A stretch of DNA of 64,000 bases from Blautia sp. (GTDB taxonomy: Bacteria; Bacillota; Clostridia; Lachnospirales; Lachnospiraceae): the NCBI GenBank assembly GCA_022769545.1, contig JALEJS010000005.1, positions 1 through 64,000 of the forward strand. The letters run 5' to 3'. The position numbers were made by a program, and so were the translations under genes. The notes below the pieces were generated by a model. That model worked only from the letters and a program-made list of their open reading frames with translations, ran no database searches and was not told the origin of the DNA. Shown here piece after piece: positions 1-7,509 of the stretch. Position 1 is the first letter of the stretch. Each line of letters begins with the position of its first letter.

Positions 1-1
1 T

Positions 2-166
2 AAGGTTGGGCAGACACTGTATATTACTATTGACATTGACGAGCCCGAAATCATTAAAGAAATATATGATAATAAATATAGCAACAGTTTGTTATATGCG
101 GTGGTTCTTTGTATTCTTGTAGGACTGCTATCAATAATAACCATTACTGTGTCTAATGAACTCTAA
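2..166 (+). CDS. C-terminal end of a membrane protein, cut by window edge
   Basis: Only the last 54 codons are inside the window, ending at TAA 164-166. The fragment has a polar stretch with acidic residues (DIDEPEIIKE), then one hydrophobic helix of about 20 residues (LLYAVVLCILVGLLSIITIT) and a short tail ending SNEL. This looks like a single C-terminal membrane anchor with a short far-side tail. I do not recognise the family. It could also be part of a decayed gene, since the next stretch holds gene remnants. Confidence 0.45.
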   Translation, partial: KVGQTLYITIDIDEPEIIKEIYDNKYSNSLLYAVVLCILVGLLSIITITVSNEL

Positions 167-178
167 ATCTAAAATCTT

Positions 179-307
179 AGATATGATAAAGTTGATTTGT
201 TCCCCCGTACACCGGCATATGATTTATTCCCGTGTACTGTGGACATTCAAGCCATTGTCTCGACCCATACAGAATGTGTGACATTGCTTCAAAAAAAGAA
301 TTCCTGA
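179..307 (+). pseudogene. remnant of a 23S rRNA (uracil-C5)-methyltransferase (RlmD/TrmA-type) C-terminus
   Basis: One plus-strand frame, ending at TGA 305-307, reads VDLFPRTPAYDLFPCTVD and then THTECVTLLQKK. The extreme C-terminus of RlmD/TrmA-type enzymes normally ends with a (V/Y)D(L/M)FP(H/R)T..HVE(C/T)VxLL motif. Here the motif appears twice in tandem with divergence, and no catalytic domain precedes it, so I read it as a decayed 3' end. The assignment rests on this short motif only. The remnant lies 19 bases before the first inverted-repeat element, consistent with local rearrangement. Confidence 0.35.
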
Positions 308-325
308 AAACAATATCGGAATATT

Positions 326-424
326 GGTGCCAGGTACTCGAAAGTTTTGATGAATATTATAAAGCGGGAGTTAAATTTCTATTAATTGATTTTTAGAGTG
401 CCGATTTTTAGAGTACCTGGCACC
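326..424. repeat. 99-bp element with perfect 14-bp terminal inverted repeats (copy A)
   Basis: The left end GGTGCCAGGTACTC (326-339) is the exact reverse complement of the right end GAGTACCTGGCACC (411-424). The interior is AT-rich and holds a near-duplicate TTTTTAGAGT-C motif just inside the right end. A second copy in the same orientation sits at 1946-2041 and is almost identical across the interior. The layout fits a miniature or REP-like mobile repeat. Related GTGCC-GGCAC ends occur in REP families moved by Y1/TnpA-REP transposases (family knowledge), but no transposase is present here. Confidence 0.8.
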
Positions 425-431
425 AAGGCAT

Positions 432-713
432 GTGGATAAGCGTATTATGAACTTATCTCCAGCGGTAAAGAAGGAATATAAAAAGTTGTATGTTGCCTAT
501 AAGCTAGATACTAATTTTGTTGATATTGTTTTCCAGAAACAAAGATTGCGTATTTCGATTAATATGAAGATTTCAGAGATTAATGATCCTAACGGTATCT
601 GCAAAGATATTACAGATTTAGGACGCTGGGGAAATGGTGATGTAGAATTGTTTATGGAGCATCAGGATGAATTAGATCAAATTATGGAAATTGTGAAGCA
701 ATCCTTTGATTAA
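432..713 (+). CDS. DUF5655 domain protein, N-terminally truncated
   Basis: A 93-aa ORF starting at GTG 432, eight bases beyond repeat copy A. It contains YVAYKLDTNFVDIV, LRISINMK and GRWGNGDVE, which match the DUF5655 domain normally found at the C-terminus of larger proteins (COG3586 type). The N-terminal part of such proteins is missing and the frame runs back into the repeat, so this is probably a gene whose 5' part was lost. No convincing ribosome site precedes the GTG. It overlaps or abuts the RhuM gene downstream. The biochemical role of DUF5655 is unknown; it often sits near restriction or defence genes. Confidence 0.6.
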   Translation: MDKRIMNLSPAVKKEYKKLYVAYKLDTNFVDIVFQKQRLRISINMKISEINDPNGICKDITDLGRWGNGDVELFMEHQDELDQIMEIVKQSFD

Positions 714-756
714 CAGGCAGAATAATGATTTTGGAACGTTAAAGGAGGCCTCCTAT

Positions 757-1794
757 TTGAAAAAGAAAAACGATGAAATAACCATCCGTTCCAGCGCTGC
801 GGAATATCTGACCTATGTTGCCTCTGTCGGCGATCAGCAGGACAGCATTGAGATGCGCTATGAGGATGAGAATATATGGCTGACACAGAAAATGATGGCC
901 ACGTTGTACGATGTCGGTACTAACACTATAAATTATCATATTAAGAAAATCTTTGAGGACAGTGAGTTACAGGAGGATTCAGTTATTCGAAAATTTCGAA
1001 TAACTGCCGCTGACGGAAAAAGCTACAGCACAAATCACTATTCCTTAGAGATGATCATTGCAGTAGGCTTTAAGGTCAATTCTGAACGTGCAGTGCAGTT
1101 TCGTAAATGGGTAAATCAAATTGCAAAGGACTACACCATCAAAGGCTGGGTCATGGATGACGAGCGTCTGAAAAATGGTGGTTCCGTGCTCACAACAGAA
1201 TACTTTGACCGTTTGCTTGAGCAGATTCGTGAGATCCGTTTATCTGAGCGTAGGTTTTATCAGAAGATAACTGATATCTATGCTACAGCTCTCGATTATG
1301 ACCGCACAGCTAAAACAACAAAGCAGTTCTTTGCAAAGGTACAAAACAAGATGCATTATGCGGTTCACGGACATACGGCAGCAGAGTTAATTTATGAGCG
1401 AGCAGATGCAGATAAGCCACATATGGGACTAACCACGTGGGCGGCAGCACCGGAAGGTAAGATTGTAAAAAGCGATGTGAGTGTTGCGAAGAATTATCTT
1501 TCAGAGAAGGAAATGCGTTCGATAGAGCGTATCGTTTCAGCGTATCTGGATCTGGCAGAGGACCGTGCAGAGCGTCACATTCCGATGACAATGGAAGACT
1601 GGGCAAAGCGTCTGGATCTATTTCTGATGGCAGATGACAGAGAGGTTCTTCAGGATGCAGGCAAAATCACAGCAGAGATTGCCAAGGCAAAAGCTGAGAT
1701 CGAATTTGAAAAATATCGTGTTATTCAGGACAGACTGTTTATGTCTGACTTTGATAAGTACATGCTGGAATTGGAAAAACATGCAAAGAAGTAA
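757..1794 (+). CDS. rhuM: RhuM family protein
   Basis: A 345-aa protein. I chose TTG 757 because an ideal AAAGGAGG (741-748) lies 8 bases upstream; a longer reading from TTG 706 has no such site. The order MRYEDENIWLTQKMMATLYDVGTNTIN, then a helix-turn-helix-like region (IFEDSELQEDSVIRKFRI), NHYSLEMIIAVGFKVNS and RKWVNQIAKDYTIKGWVMDDERLKN, is typical of the RhuM family. That family is named after a Salmonella SPI-3 protein and related to Bro-N/KilA-like phage antirepressors and Fic-associated genes. The C-terminal third is charged and probably helical. RhuM genes are usually in mobile or defence contexts. Here the gene lies between two inverted-repeat elements next to a DUF5655 fragment, so it may be a mobile toxin-like or regulatory cassette; its function is not established. 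Confidence 0.85.
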   Translation: MKKKNDEITIRSSAAEYLTYVASVGDQQDSIEMRYEDENIWLTQKMMATLYDVGTNTINYHIKKIFEDSELQEDSVIRKFRITAADGKSYSTNHYSLEMIIAVGFKVNSERAVQFRKWVNQIAKDYTIKGWVMDDERLKNGGSVLTTEYFDRLLEQIREIRLSERRFYQKITDIYATALDYDRTAKTTKQFFAKVQNKMHYAVHGHTAAELIYERADADKPHMGLTTWAAAPEGKIVKSDVSVAKNYLSEKEMRSIERIVSAYLDLAEDRAERHIPMTMEDWAKRLDLFLMADDREVLQDAGKITAEIAKAKAEIEFEKYRVIQDRLFMSDFDKYMLELEKHAKK

Positions 1795-1945
1795 TAGGAT
1801 TGCTTTTCTCTTTTGCTGCTGGATTTTTAGGAATAATAAGGTCGAGTGCATGGAAGTTGTGCCATCAGTTAGGTTAAAAAATAGCCGTTGATCGGTTCTC
1901 TGTAATATCGGTGTAATATCGGTGCCTGTAATATCGGCAAATATC

Positions 1946-2041
1946 GGTGCCAGGTACTCGAAAGTTTTGATGAATATTATAAAACGGGAGTTAAATTTCT
2001 ATTAATTGATTTTTAGAGTGTCTTTTAGAGTGCCTGGCACC
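1946..2041. repeat. 96-bp element with 14-bp inverted ends (copy B), direct to copy A
   Basis: The left end GGTGCCAGGTACTC (1946-1959) and right end GAGTGCCTGGCACC (2028-2041) pair with one mismatch. The interior matches copy A at 326-424 except for a few substitutions and a 3-bp shorter right part. The preceding 1905-1945 holds partial echoes (three versions of AATATCGGTG), suggesting repeated slippage or nested insertions at this site. Copies A and B bracket a 1.5-kb segment carrying the DUF5655 fragment and rhuM. The 301 bases between rhuM and the VOC gene hold only this material and a short imperfect tandem (CACCACAGG-ACATTTCA) at about 2039-2080. Confidence 0.8.
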
Positions 2042-2095
2042 ACAGGCAGGACATTTCATGACACCACAGGACATTTCACGAGAAGGAGAAAAACA

Positions 2096-2506
2096 ATGAG
2101 ATTAGATGGATATGGATTGTTTGTCAAAGATATGCCGACAATGATCCGGTTTTATAGAGATGTATTAGGCTTTGAGATAAAGGAAGATGAGAATACAGAC
2201 AATGTTTATCTTTTGAAAGATGGAACATTATTCCTGTTATATGGAAGAGATGATTTTGAAAAATTAACAGGCAAAAGATATGAGTATCTTAAAGGTGTAA
2301 ATGCACATTCTGAGATGGCGCTGTACGTAGATACATATGAGGAAGTCGATGAGCAGTATCAAAACGCAATAAAGAACGGTGCGACATCTTTATTGGAGCC
2401 GACAACGGAGCCCTGGGGACAACGGACCTGTTTTATTGCTGATCCGGAAGGAAATATCATCGAAATCGGTTCATGGAATAAAGCATATGAAGAAAAAGAT
2501 CAGTGA
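2096..2506 (+). CDS. VOC (glyoxalase/bleomycin-resistance fold) protein
   Basis: A 136-aa protein from ATG 2096, with GAGAAGGAG 6 bases upstream; a longer reading from 2006 would begin inside repeat B and is rejected. The sequence starts MRLDGYGLFVKDMPTMIRFYRDVLGFEI and ends with EPWGQRTCFIADPEGNIIEIGSW, the two paired beta-alpha-beta modules of the vicinal oxygen chelate superfamily. The usual second-module metal ligand region (DPEGNIIEI) is present. Substrate cannot be predicted; such small VOC proteins include glyoxalase-like, antibiotic-binding and unknown members. It is the first intact housekeeping-like gene after the accessory patch. Confidence 0.8.
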   Translation: MRLDGYGLFVKDMPTMIRFYRDVLGFEIKEDENTDNVYLLKDGTLFLLYGRDDFEKLTGKRYEYLKGVNAHSEMALYVDTYEEVDEQYQNAIKNGATSLLEPTTEPWGQRTCFIADPEGNIIEIGSWNKAYEEKDQ

Positions 2507-2551
2507 GATATAAGCCGTGGTGCTCAAATTGGAAATATGAGGTGAATACTC

Positions 2552-3286
2552 ATGAAAAATGAAACAATCACACAATTATGGAAGCGGAAATCGATCCGCA
2601 GTTTTACACAGAAGGACATTACCCCGGAGGAGAAGCAGGAAATCCTGCTTGCAGCCATGCAGGCACCCTCTGCCGGAAACCAGCAGCTGTATACCATTCT
2701 GGATATCACGTCTGACAGGATCAAAGAAGAGCTTGTGATTACCTGTGACCATCAGCCAATGATTGCGAAAGCAAAAATGGTACTGATTTTCTGTGCGGAC
2801 TGTAAAAAATGGTATGATGGTTTCCGTTATGCAGGTGCCGGTCCCCGAAAGCCGGGAGCAGGAGATCTGATGCTGGCAGTGTGCGATGCCATGATTGCAG
2901 CGCAGAATGCGGTGGTCGCCGCAGAGAGCATGGGCATCGGTTCGTGTTACATAGGTGATATTATGGAAAACTGTGAACGGCAGCGGGAGCTGCTGAATCT
3001 GCCGGAGTATGTGTTCCCGGTGGGAATGGTCATCTTTGGTTATCCGACACAGCAGCAGATTTCACGCAGAAAGCCGGAACGAGCCGATCTCTCTTATGTG
3101 GTGCATGAGAACGGGTACCGGGAATTGTCCGAAGAAGAATTACAGGCCATGTGGGAACCCCGAAGCCAGGATAAGACATATGTGAAATGGATGCGTGCGT
3201 TCTGTGAGCGCAAGTACAACAGCGATTTTTCAAAAGAAATGACACGGTCTGTTGAGGAATATCTGAAACAGTTTGGAGAGTCCTGA
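2552..3286 (+). CDS. nitroreductase family protein (FMN oxidoreductase)
   Basis: A 244-aa cytoplasmic protein from ATG 2552 with a GAGGTG ribosome site. The N-terminal RKSIRSFTQKDI and APSAGNQQ segments and the later GIGSCYIGDI and FPVGMVIFGYPT segments are the FMN-binding and dimer signatures of the nitroreductase/NfsA-FrP type. These enzymes use NAD(P)H to reduce nitro groups, quinones or flavins; the natural substrate here is unknown. It lies directly before the AAA-CYTH gene (53 bases to that start), so the two may be co-transcribed. Confidence 0.85.
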   Translation: MKNETITQLWKRKSIRSFTQKDITPEEKQEILLAAMQAPSAGNQQLYTILDITSDRIKEELVITCDHQPMIAKAKMVLIFCADCKKWYDGFRYAGAGPRKPGAGDLMLAVCDAMIAAQNAVVAAESMGIGSCYIGDIMENCERQRELLNLPEYVFPVGMVIFGYPTQQQISRRKPERADLSYVVHENGYRELSEEELQAMWEPRSQDKTYVKWMRAFCERKYNSDFSKEMTRSVEEYLKQFGES

Positions 3287-3339
3287 AACATATGAAACTC
3301 GTGGAGGAGCTGCCTGAGAAGAGGGAGGAAAAGAAAGCT

Positions 3340-4425
3340 ATGCGTATTGAAAAAATAGTGATAACCGGAGGCCCCTGTGCCGGAAAAACAACAGGAATGA
3401 GCTGGATTCAGAATGCTTTTACCGAGAGAGGATATACGGTTCTTTTTATTCCGGAGACAGCAACGGAACTGATATCCGGAGGAGTCGCGCCCTGGACCTG
3501 TTCTTCGAATATCGAGTATCAGAAATGCCAGTTGAAGCTGCAGATGGAAAAAGAAAAAGTGTTTGAATATGCAGCGAAAACAATGAATTCCGAAAAAATT
3601 CTGATCGTCTGTGACAGAGGTGCACTGGACAATAAAGCATATATGACAGAGGCAGAATTTGCCGCTGCGGTTCAGTATATCGGAGCAAATGAAGTAGAAC
3701 TCAGGGATAATTATGATGCGGTGTTCCATCTCGTGACAGCGGCGAAAGGAGCAGAGGAATTTTATACAACGGCCAACAATTCGGCCCGTACCGAAACGGT
3801 TGAGCAGGCAGCAGCACTGGATGATAAACTGATTGCGGCATGGACAGGTCATCCGCACCTGAGAATTATTGATAATACTCTGGGGTTTGAAGATAAGATG
3901 AAGCATCTGATTTCCGAGATAGCAACGTTTCTCGGTGAGCCGGAGCCGTATGAAATAGAAAGAAAATTCCTGATAGAGTATCCGGATATCGACACGCTTC
4001 TTGCACTTCCGAACTGTGAAAAGGTTGAAATCATTCAGACATATCTGAATTCGCCGGAAGGAGAGGAGGTACGCATCCGCCAGCGTGGATCCAAAGGAAA
4101 TTATATCTATTTTGAGACCCGTAAAAGGACCGTTACCGGATTAAAGCGTGTTGAAATTGAACGCAGACTGACAAAAGAGGAATATCTGGAAAGACTGATG
4201 GATGCTGACCAGACGCGAAGACCGATTCGAAAGGACCGTTACTGTCTGGCAGATGGCAATCAGTATTTTGAAATAGATGTATATCCATTCTGGAAGGATA
4301 AAGCGATTGTTGAAATTGAATTATCGGATCCGGACGAAGAAATTCGTTTCCCGAAATTTTTAAAGCGGATTCGTGAAGTAACAGAGGAAGAGGAATACAG
4401 AAATTCTTCTCTGGCAAAAGTCTGA
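3340..4425 (+). CDS. AAA ATPase fused to CYTH domain
   Basis: A 361-aa protein. ATG 3340 is preferred over 3292 because GGGAGG (3323-3328) sits correctly upstream of it. Residues 1-190 form a P-loop kinase-like AAA_28 domain with Walker A GGPCAGKTTG and a later LIVCDRGALD Walker B-like segment. Residues 205-361 form a CYTH domain beginning YEIERKFLI, with the alternating charged strands (VRIRQRG, YFETRKRT, KRVEIERRLT) that line the triphosphate tunnel. CYTH proteins bind or cleave triphosphates with divalent metal. The fusion suggests an NTP-dependent kinase or phosphohydrolase acting on a nucleotide or polyphosphate substrate, which is inference. It is followed by a HAD phosphatase 39 bases later. 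Confidence 0.8.
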   Translation: MRIEKIVITGGPCAGKTTGMSWIQNAFTERGYTVLFIPETATELISGGVAPWTCSSNIEYQKCQLKLQMEKEKVFEYAAKTMNSEKILIVCDRGALDNKAYMTEAEFAAAVQYIGANEVELRDNYDAVFHLVTAAKGAEEFYTTANNSARTETVEQAAALDDKLIAAWTGHPHLRIIDNTLGFEDKMKHLISEIATFLGEPEPYEIERKFLIEYPDIDTLLALPNCEKVEIIQTYLNSPEGEEVRIRQRGSKGNYIYFETRKRTVTGLKRVEIERRLTKEEYLERLMDADQTRRPIRKDRYCLADGNQYFEIDVYPFWKDKAIVEIELSDPDEEIRFPKFLKRIREVTEEEEYRNSSLAKV

Positions 4426-4464
4426 CGGATGGCACCGACTGGCTCTGGAACGAAGGATAAAGAT

Positions 4465-5172
4465 ATGATGTTTATTTTTGATGTAGATGATACCATGTAT
4501 GATTTGATGTGGCCGTTTCGCAAGGCATATGAACAGATTCTTTCCGGACGGACGAAAACAGGCTGTGAAAAGCTGTTTCAGCGTTCAAGAATTTATTCGG
4601 ATGTGATACTGCAAAAGGAAAAGCAGGGACTGATCCGTCCGGAAGATGCATTCTATGAGCGAATGAAAATGACCTGTGAGGAAGCCGGTTTTTCAATTTC
4701 CAGAGAAGAATGTGATGCTTTTGAAAGGGAGTACCGGTATTATCAGAGCAGAATCAAGCTGTACGATTTTATGAGAGATATTCTGGACTACTGCAGAGAA
4801 AAGGGAATCCCGACGGCACTTCTGACCAACGGGAACCGCCGGAATCAGGGGAGAAAACTATCCGCACTTCAGCTGGAACGCTGGTTTGAGCCGGATAAAA
4901 TGTATATTTCCGGGGATCTTGGATATCACAAGCCGGATGTCCGTGCGTTCCAGAAGGTTCAGGAGTGCTTAAGAATCCTGCCGGAAGAGGCGTGGTATAT
5001 CGGGGATTCTTATGAGAGCGATATTGTGGGGGCTCACAGTGCCGGATGGCATTCCATCTGGCTGAATCACAGGGAACGTGAATGTCCGGATTCCAGGAGT
5101 CTGGCAGATATGGAAGTGAGAGATGGGGAAGAACTGTTCTGCCGGATGAGAGATATCTGGAATAATTTGTAA
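4465..5172 (+). CDS. HAD-superfamily hydrolase
   Basis: A 235-aa protein from the first of two adjacent ATG codons at 4465. Motif I is FDVDDT near residues 5-10 (Asp6 nucleophile, Asp8 acid/base), motif II is LLTNGN, the motif III lysine lies in YHKPDVRAF, and motif IV is YIGDSYESDIVGA. The cap is helical and inserted after motif I (subclass I, haloacid-dehalogenase/phosphoglycolate-phosphatase-like). It is a likely phosphatase of a small phosphorylated metabolite. It lies downstream of the AAA-CYTH gene and is probably in the same transcript. The substrate is unknown. Confidence 0.85.
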   Translation: MMFIFDVDDTMYDLMWPFRKAYEQILSGRTKTGCEKLFQRSRIYSDVILQKEKQGLIRPEDAFYERMKMTCEEAGFSISREECDAFEREYRYYQSRIKLYDFMRDILDYCREKGIPTALLTNGNRRNQGRKLSALQLERWFEPDKMYISGDLGYHKPDVRAFQKVQECLRILPEEAWYIGDSYESDIVGAHSAGWHSIWLNHRERECPDSRSLADMEVRDGEELFCRMRDIWNNL

Positions 5173-5211
5173 TATTTTGTTAAAAAATGTAATAAGTTAG
5201 CCGGCCCTGGC

Positions 5212-5240
5212 TTGCTATTCATGTACAAAGTTGGTATACT
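5212..5240 (+). promoter_or_regulatory. sigma-A type promoter before the membrane methyltransferase gene
   Basis: TTGCTA (5212-5217) and TATACT (5235-5240) are separated by 17 bases, with TG just before the -10 box (extended -10). The predicted start is near 5247, which argues for translation starting at ATG 5280 (AAAGGA upstream) and not at the in-frame ATG at 5247. Confidence 0.6.
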
Positions 5241-5279
5241 GAACGTATGATGAGCCAAGGGTCAAAAGGATGGAAGACC

Positions 5280-5876
5280 ATGGGAGCATTCATTTTGGGG
5301 ACAGTGGGATTCCTGCTGTATTTTGTGTATGATGTAAACAGTATCACATGGAAAAATTCTGTACTGCAGAGATTTTTTGTCGTCGGAAGTGCCTGCGTCG
5401 CGATTTCTGCCATATGGGCGCTGTGGGAGAGCCTGAGCGGAGGAACGGCTCATCCGGCAGTCTGTGCCGTTTTTGGAGCGGGAAGTATCGGCTTTCTGGG
5501 ATTGCTGATTTATACGCTCTTTTTTGCGTTGCCTTTCGAGGAAACATACCTGGAAAAAAATCAGAAGCGCATGGCATACACCGGGGGCGTTTATTGTTTA
5601 TGCCGCCATCCGGGAGTCCTGTGGTTCGCAGGGGCTTATCTGTGTTTCTGGGGAATGACGGGGAATCTGAGCAGAGGAATCTATTTTATTTCCATGATTT
5701 TGTGGGACTGTCTTTATATTGTGCTTCAGGATGTCTGGATTTTTCCGGCAACATTCACAAATTATGATGCGTATAAACGAAGTACGCCCTTTTTGGTTCC
5801 GGACAGAAAAAGTATGAAAACGTTTCTGAAGTGGAATGCAGAGCGGAAGAGGCGGCAGAAGGTGAAAAAGATATGA
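5280..5876 (+). CDS. membrane-bound isoprenylcysteine/phospholipid methyltransferase-like protein
   Basis: A 198-aa integral membrane protein with about five hydrophobic helices. The C-terminal half holds YTGGVYCLCRHPGVLWF, the RHPG signature of the ICMT/PEMT/NnrU methyltransferase superfamily, in which the Arg-His binds S-adenosylmethionine at the membrane face. The tail is highly basic. It ends in an ATGA overlap with the GH3-like gene, so the two are translationally coupled. The methyl acceptor is unknown; coupling to a GH3-type ligase hints at a small acid or lipid substrate, but this is inference. Confidence 0.65.
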   Translation: MGAFILGTVGFLLYFVYDVNSITWKNSVLQRFFVVGSACVAISAIWALWESLSGGTAHPAVCAVFGAGSIGFLGLLIYTLFFALPFEETYLEKNQKRMAYTGGVYCLCRHPGVLWFAGAYLCFWGMTGNLSRGIYFISMILWDCLYIVLQDVWIFPATFTNYDAYKRSTPFLVPDRKSMKTFLKWNAERKRRQKVKKI

Positions 5877-7492
5877 ATCTGAAGGAAAAGCTGAAAAAAC
5901 AACAATATAAAGAAATATGGCAGCAGTATTGCGGTTTTTTGGATTTGTCCATGGACGGTTATATGAAGATTCAGAAACGTCTGATGGAAGAACAGATTCA
6001 GCTTTGGAGCAGCAGCGGACTGGGACAGTCCATCTTAAAAGGAAAGCACCCGAAAAACCTGGATGAGTTCAGGGAAATGGTACCCTTGACGGAATATGAG
6101 GATTATGCAGATATTCTTTTGTCAAAACAGCCGGATATGCTTCCCGGAAACCCGATCATCTGGATTCAGACAACCTGGGAGGGCGGCAAGCATCCGATCA
6201 AGGTGGCACCCTATACAAGAAGCATGCTGGATACATATCGCAACAATGTCGTCGCGTGCCTGATTTTGTCTACAAGTGAGGAAAAAGGAAAGTTTGACGT
6301 GGAAGCTACCGATACGTTTCTCTATGGTCTGGCACCGCTGCCGTATGCGACGGGGCTGTTTCCGCTTGCACTGGGAGAGGACATCGACATTGAGTTTCTG
6401 CCGGCAGTGGAAGACGCTGTAAATATGAGCTTCAGCGAGAGAAATAAAGCCGGATTTAAGCTTGCGATGAAGAAAGATCTTGGCTTTTTCTTCGGGCTTG
6501 GAAGTGTGGCTTATGCAGTGAGCCGGAGCCTGTCCACCATGACCGGCTCCGGTGGAGGGGTACATGTCTCCGATCTGTTAAAATGTAAGCCGCACATGAT
6601 TGCAAGACTTCTGAAAGCAAAACAGACATGCCGGCAGGAAAAGCGCGGGCTGATGCCGAAAGACCTGTTCCGGTTAAAAGGTTTTATGGTGGCCGGAACA
6701 GACAATCAGTGTTACAAAGATGATCTGGAAAAGCTCTGGGGAATCCGCCCAATGGAGCTTTTTGCAGGAACGGAGCCATCCATTATCGGGACAGAGACGT
6801 GGACGAGGAAGGGAATGTATTTTTTTCCGGATACGGCATTTTATGAATTTATTACCGAAGCGGATATGCTGAGAAATTACGAAGATCCTTCGTTTGTTCC
6901 CAGAACGTATCTTATGGATGAGGTTCATCCGGGAGAAAAGTATGAGCTTGTGTTTACCATTCTGAAGGGAGGAGCGTTTGCCCGGTATCGATGCGGTGAT
7001 ATGTATCGCTGCGTCGGACTTGAGAATAAGGAAGACGAGACCAGAATTCCGAGATTTGAGTATGTGGACCGCGTTCCGTGGATCATTGATATTGCCGGTT
7101 TTACCAGAATTTCGGAAAATGGAATTCGAAGTGTCATAAAATTGTCGGGACTTCCGATCGGCAACTGGGTTGCGGCAAAGGAATACAACGATAAAAATCG
7201 CCCGTATCTGCACATGTATGTGGAGCTTGAGCCGGATGCCCTGGTAAAGCAGGCGATGAGTGCGGATATCCTGAAGGAGCTTCTCAGTACCTATTTTAAA
7301 TATATCGATCAGGATTATCGTGATCTGAAAAAAATACTGGGAATGGATCCGCTTGTGGTGACGATCCTTCGCTGTGGCACATTTCATAGATTCGAAGAGA
7401 AGACCGGAAAAAAGATACGTCAGATGAGCCCTCCTTATTACGAGTTAAAAGAGCTGCTGGAAGCACAGGACGAGATAAATTCTTATAGATAA
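5873..7492 (+). CDS. GH3-family acyl-acid amido synthetase-like protein
   Basis: A 539-aa protein. ATG 5873 overlaps the previous stop and has AGAAGG upstream; the longer reading from 5831 is rejected. The sequence follows the GH3 auxin-responsive family, a branch of the ANL adenylating enzymes: an N-terminal ATP region (WIQTTWEGGKHPIKVAPYT), a central substrate pocket (FAGTEPSIIGTETW), and the C-terminal domain FEYVDRVPWIIDIAGFTRISE. Plant GH3 enzymes adenylate a carboxylic acid and join it to an amino acid. Bacterial homologues are mostly uncharacterised. The position after a membrane methyltransferase suggests a role in a cell-surface or signalling small molecule, but the substrate cannot be read from sequence. 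Confidence 0.8.
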   Translation: MNLKEKLKKQQYKEIWQQYCGFLDLSMDGYMKIQKRLMEEQIQLWSSSGLGQSILKGKHPKNLDEFREMVPLTEYEDYADILLSKQPDMLPGNPIIWIQTTWEGGKHPIKVAPYTRSMLDTYRNNVVACLILSTSEEKGKFDVEATDTFLYGLAPLPYATGLFPLALGEDIDIEFLPAVEDAVNMSFSERNKAGFKLAMKKDLGFFFGLGSVAYAVSRSLSTMTGSGGGVHVSDLLKCKPHMIARLLKAKQTCRQEKRGLMPKDLFRLKGFMVAGTDNQCYKDDLEKLWGIRPMELFAGTEPSIIGTETWTRKGMYFFPDTAFYEFITEADMLRNYEDPSFVPRTYLMDEVHPGEKYELVFTILKGGAFARYRCGDMYRCVGLENKEDETRIPRFEYVDRVPWIIDIAGFTRISENGIRSVIKLSGLPIGNWVAAKEYNDKNRPYLHMYVELEPDALVKQAMSADILKELLSTYFKYIDQDYRDLKKILGMDPLVVTILRCGTFHRFEEKTGKKIRQMSPPYYELKELLEAQDEINSYR

Positions 7493-7509
7493 TAAAATAA
7501 GAGGAAGCT

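Noticed and set aside
326-424. Repeat copy A as a terminator
   Set aside because: The complementary ends are 71 bases apart, no T run follows, and a second full copy exists, so a mobile repeat fits better.
2006-2095. 30-residue N-terminal extension of the VOC protein
   Set aside because: It would start inside repeat copy B; ATG 2096 has a good site and matches the usual protein start.
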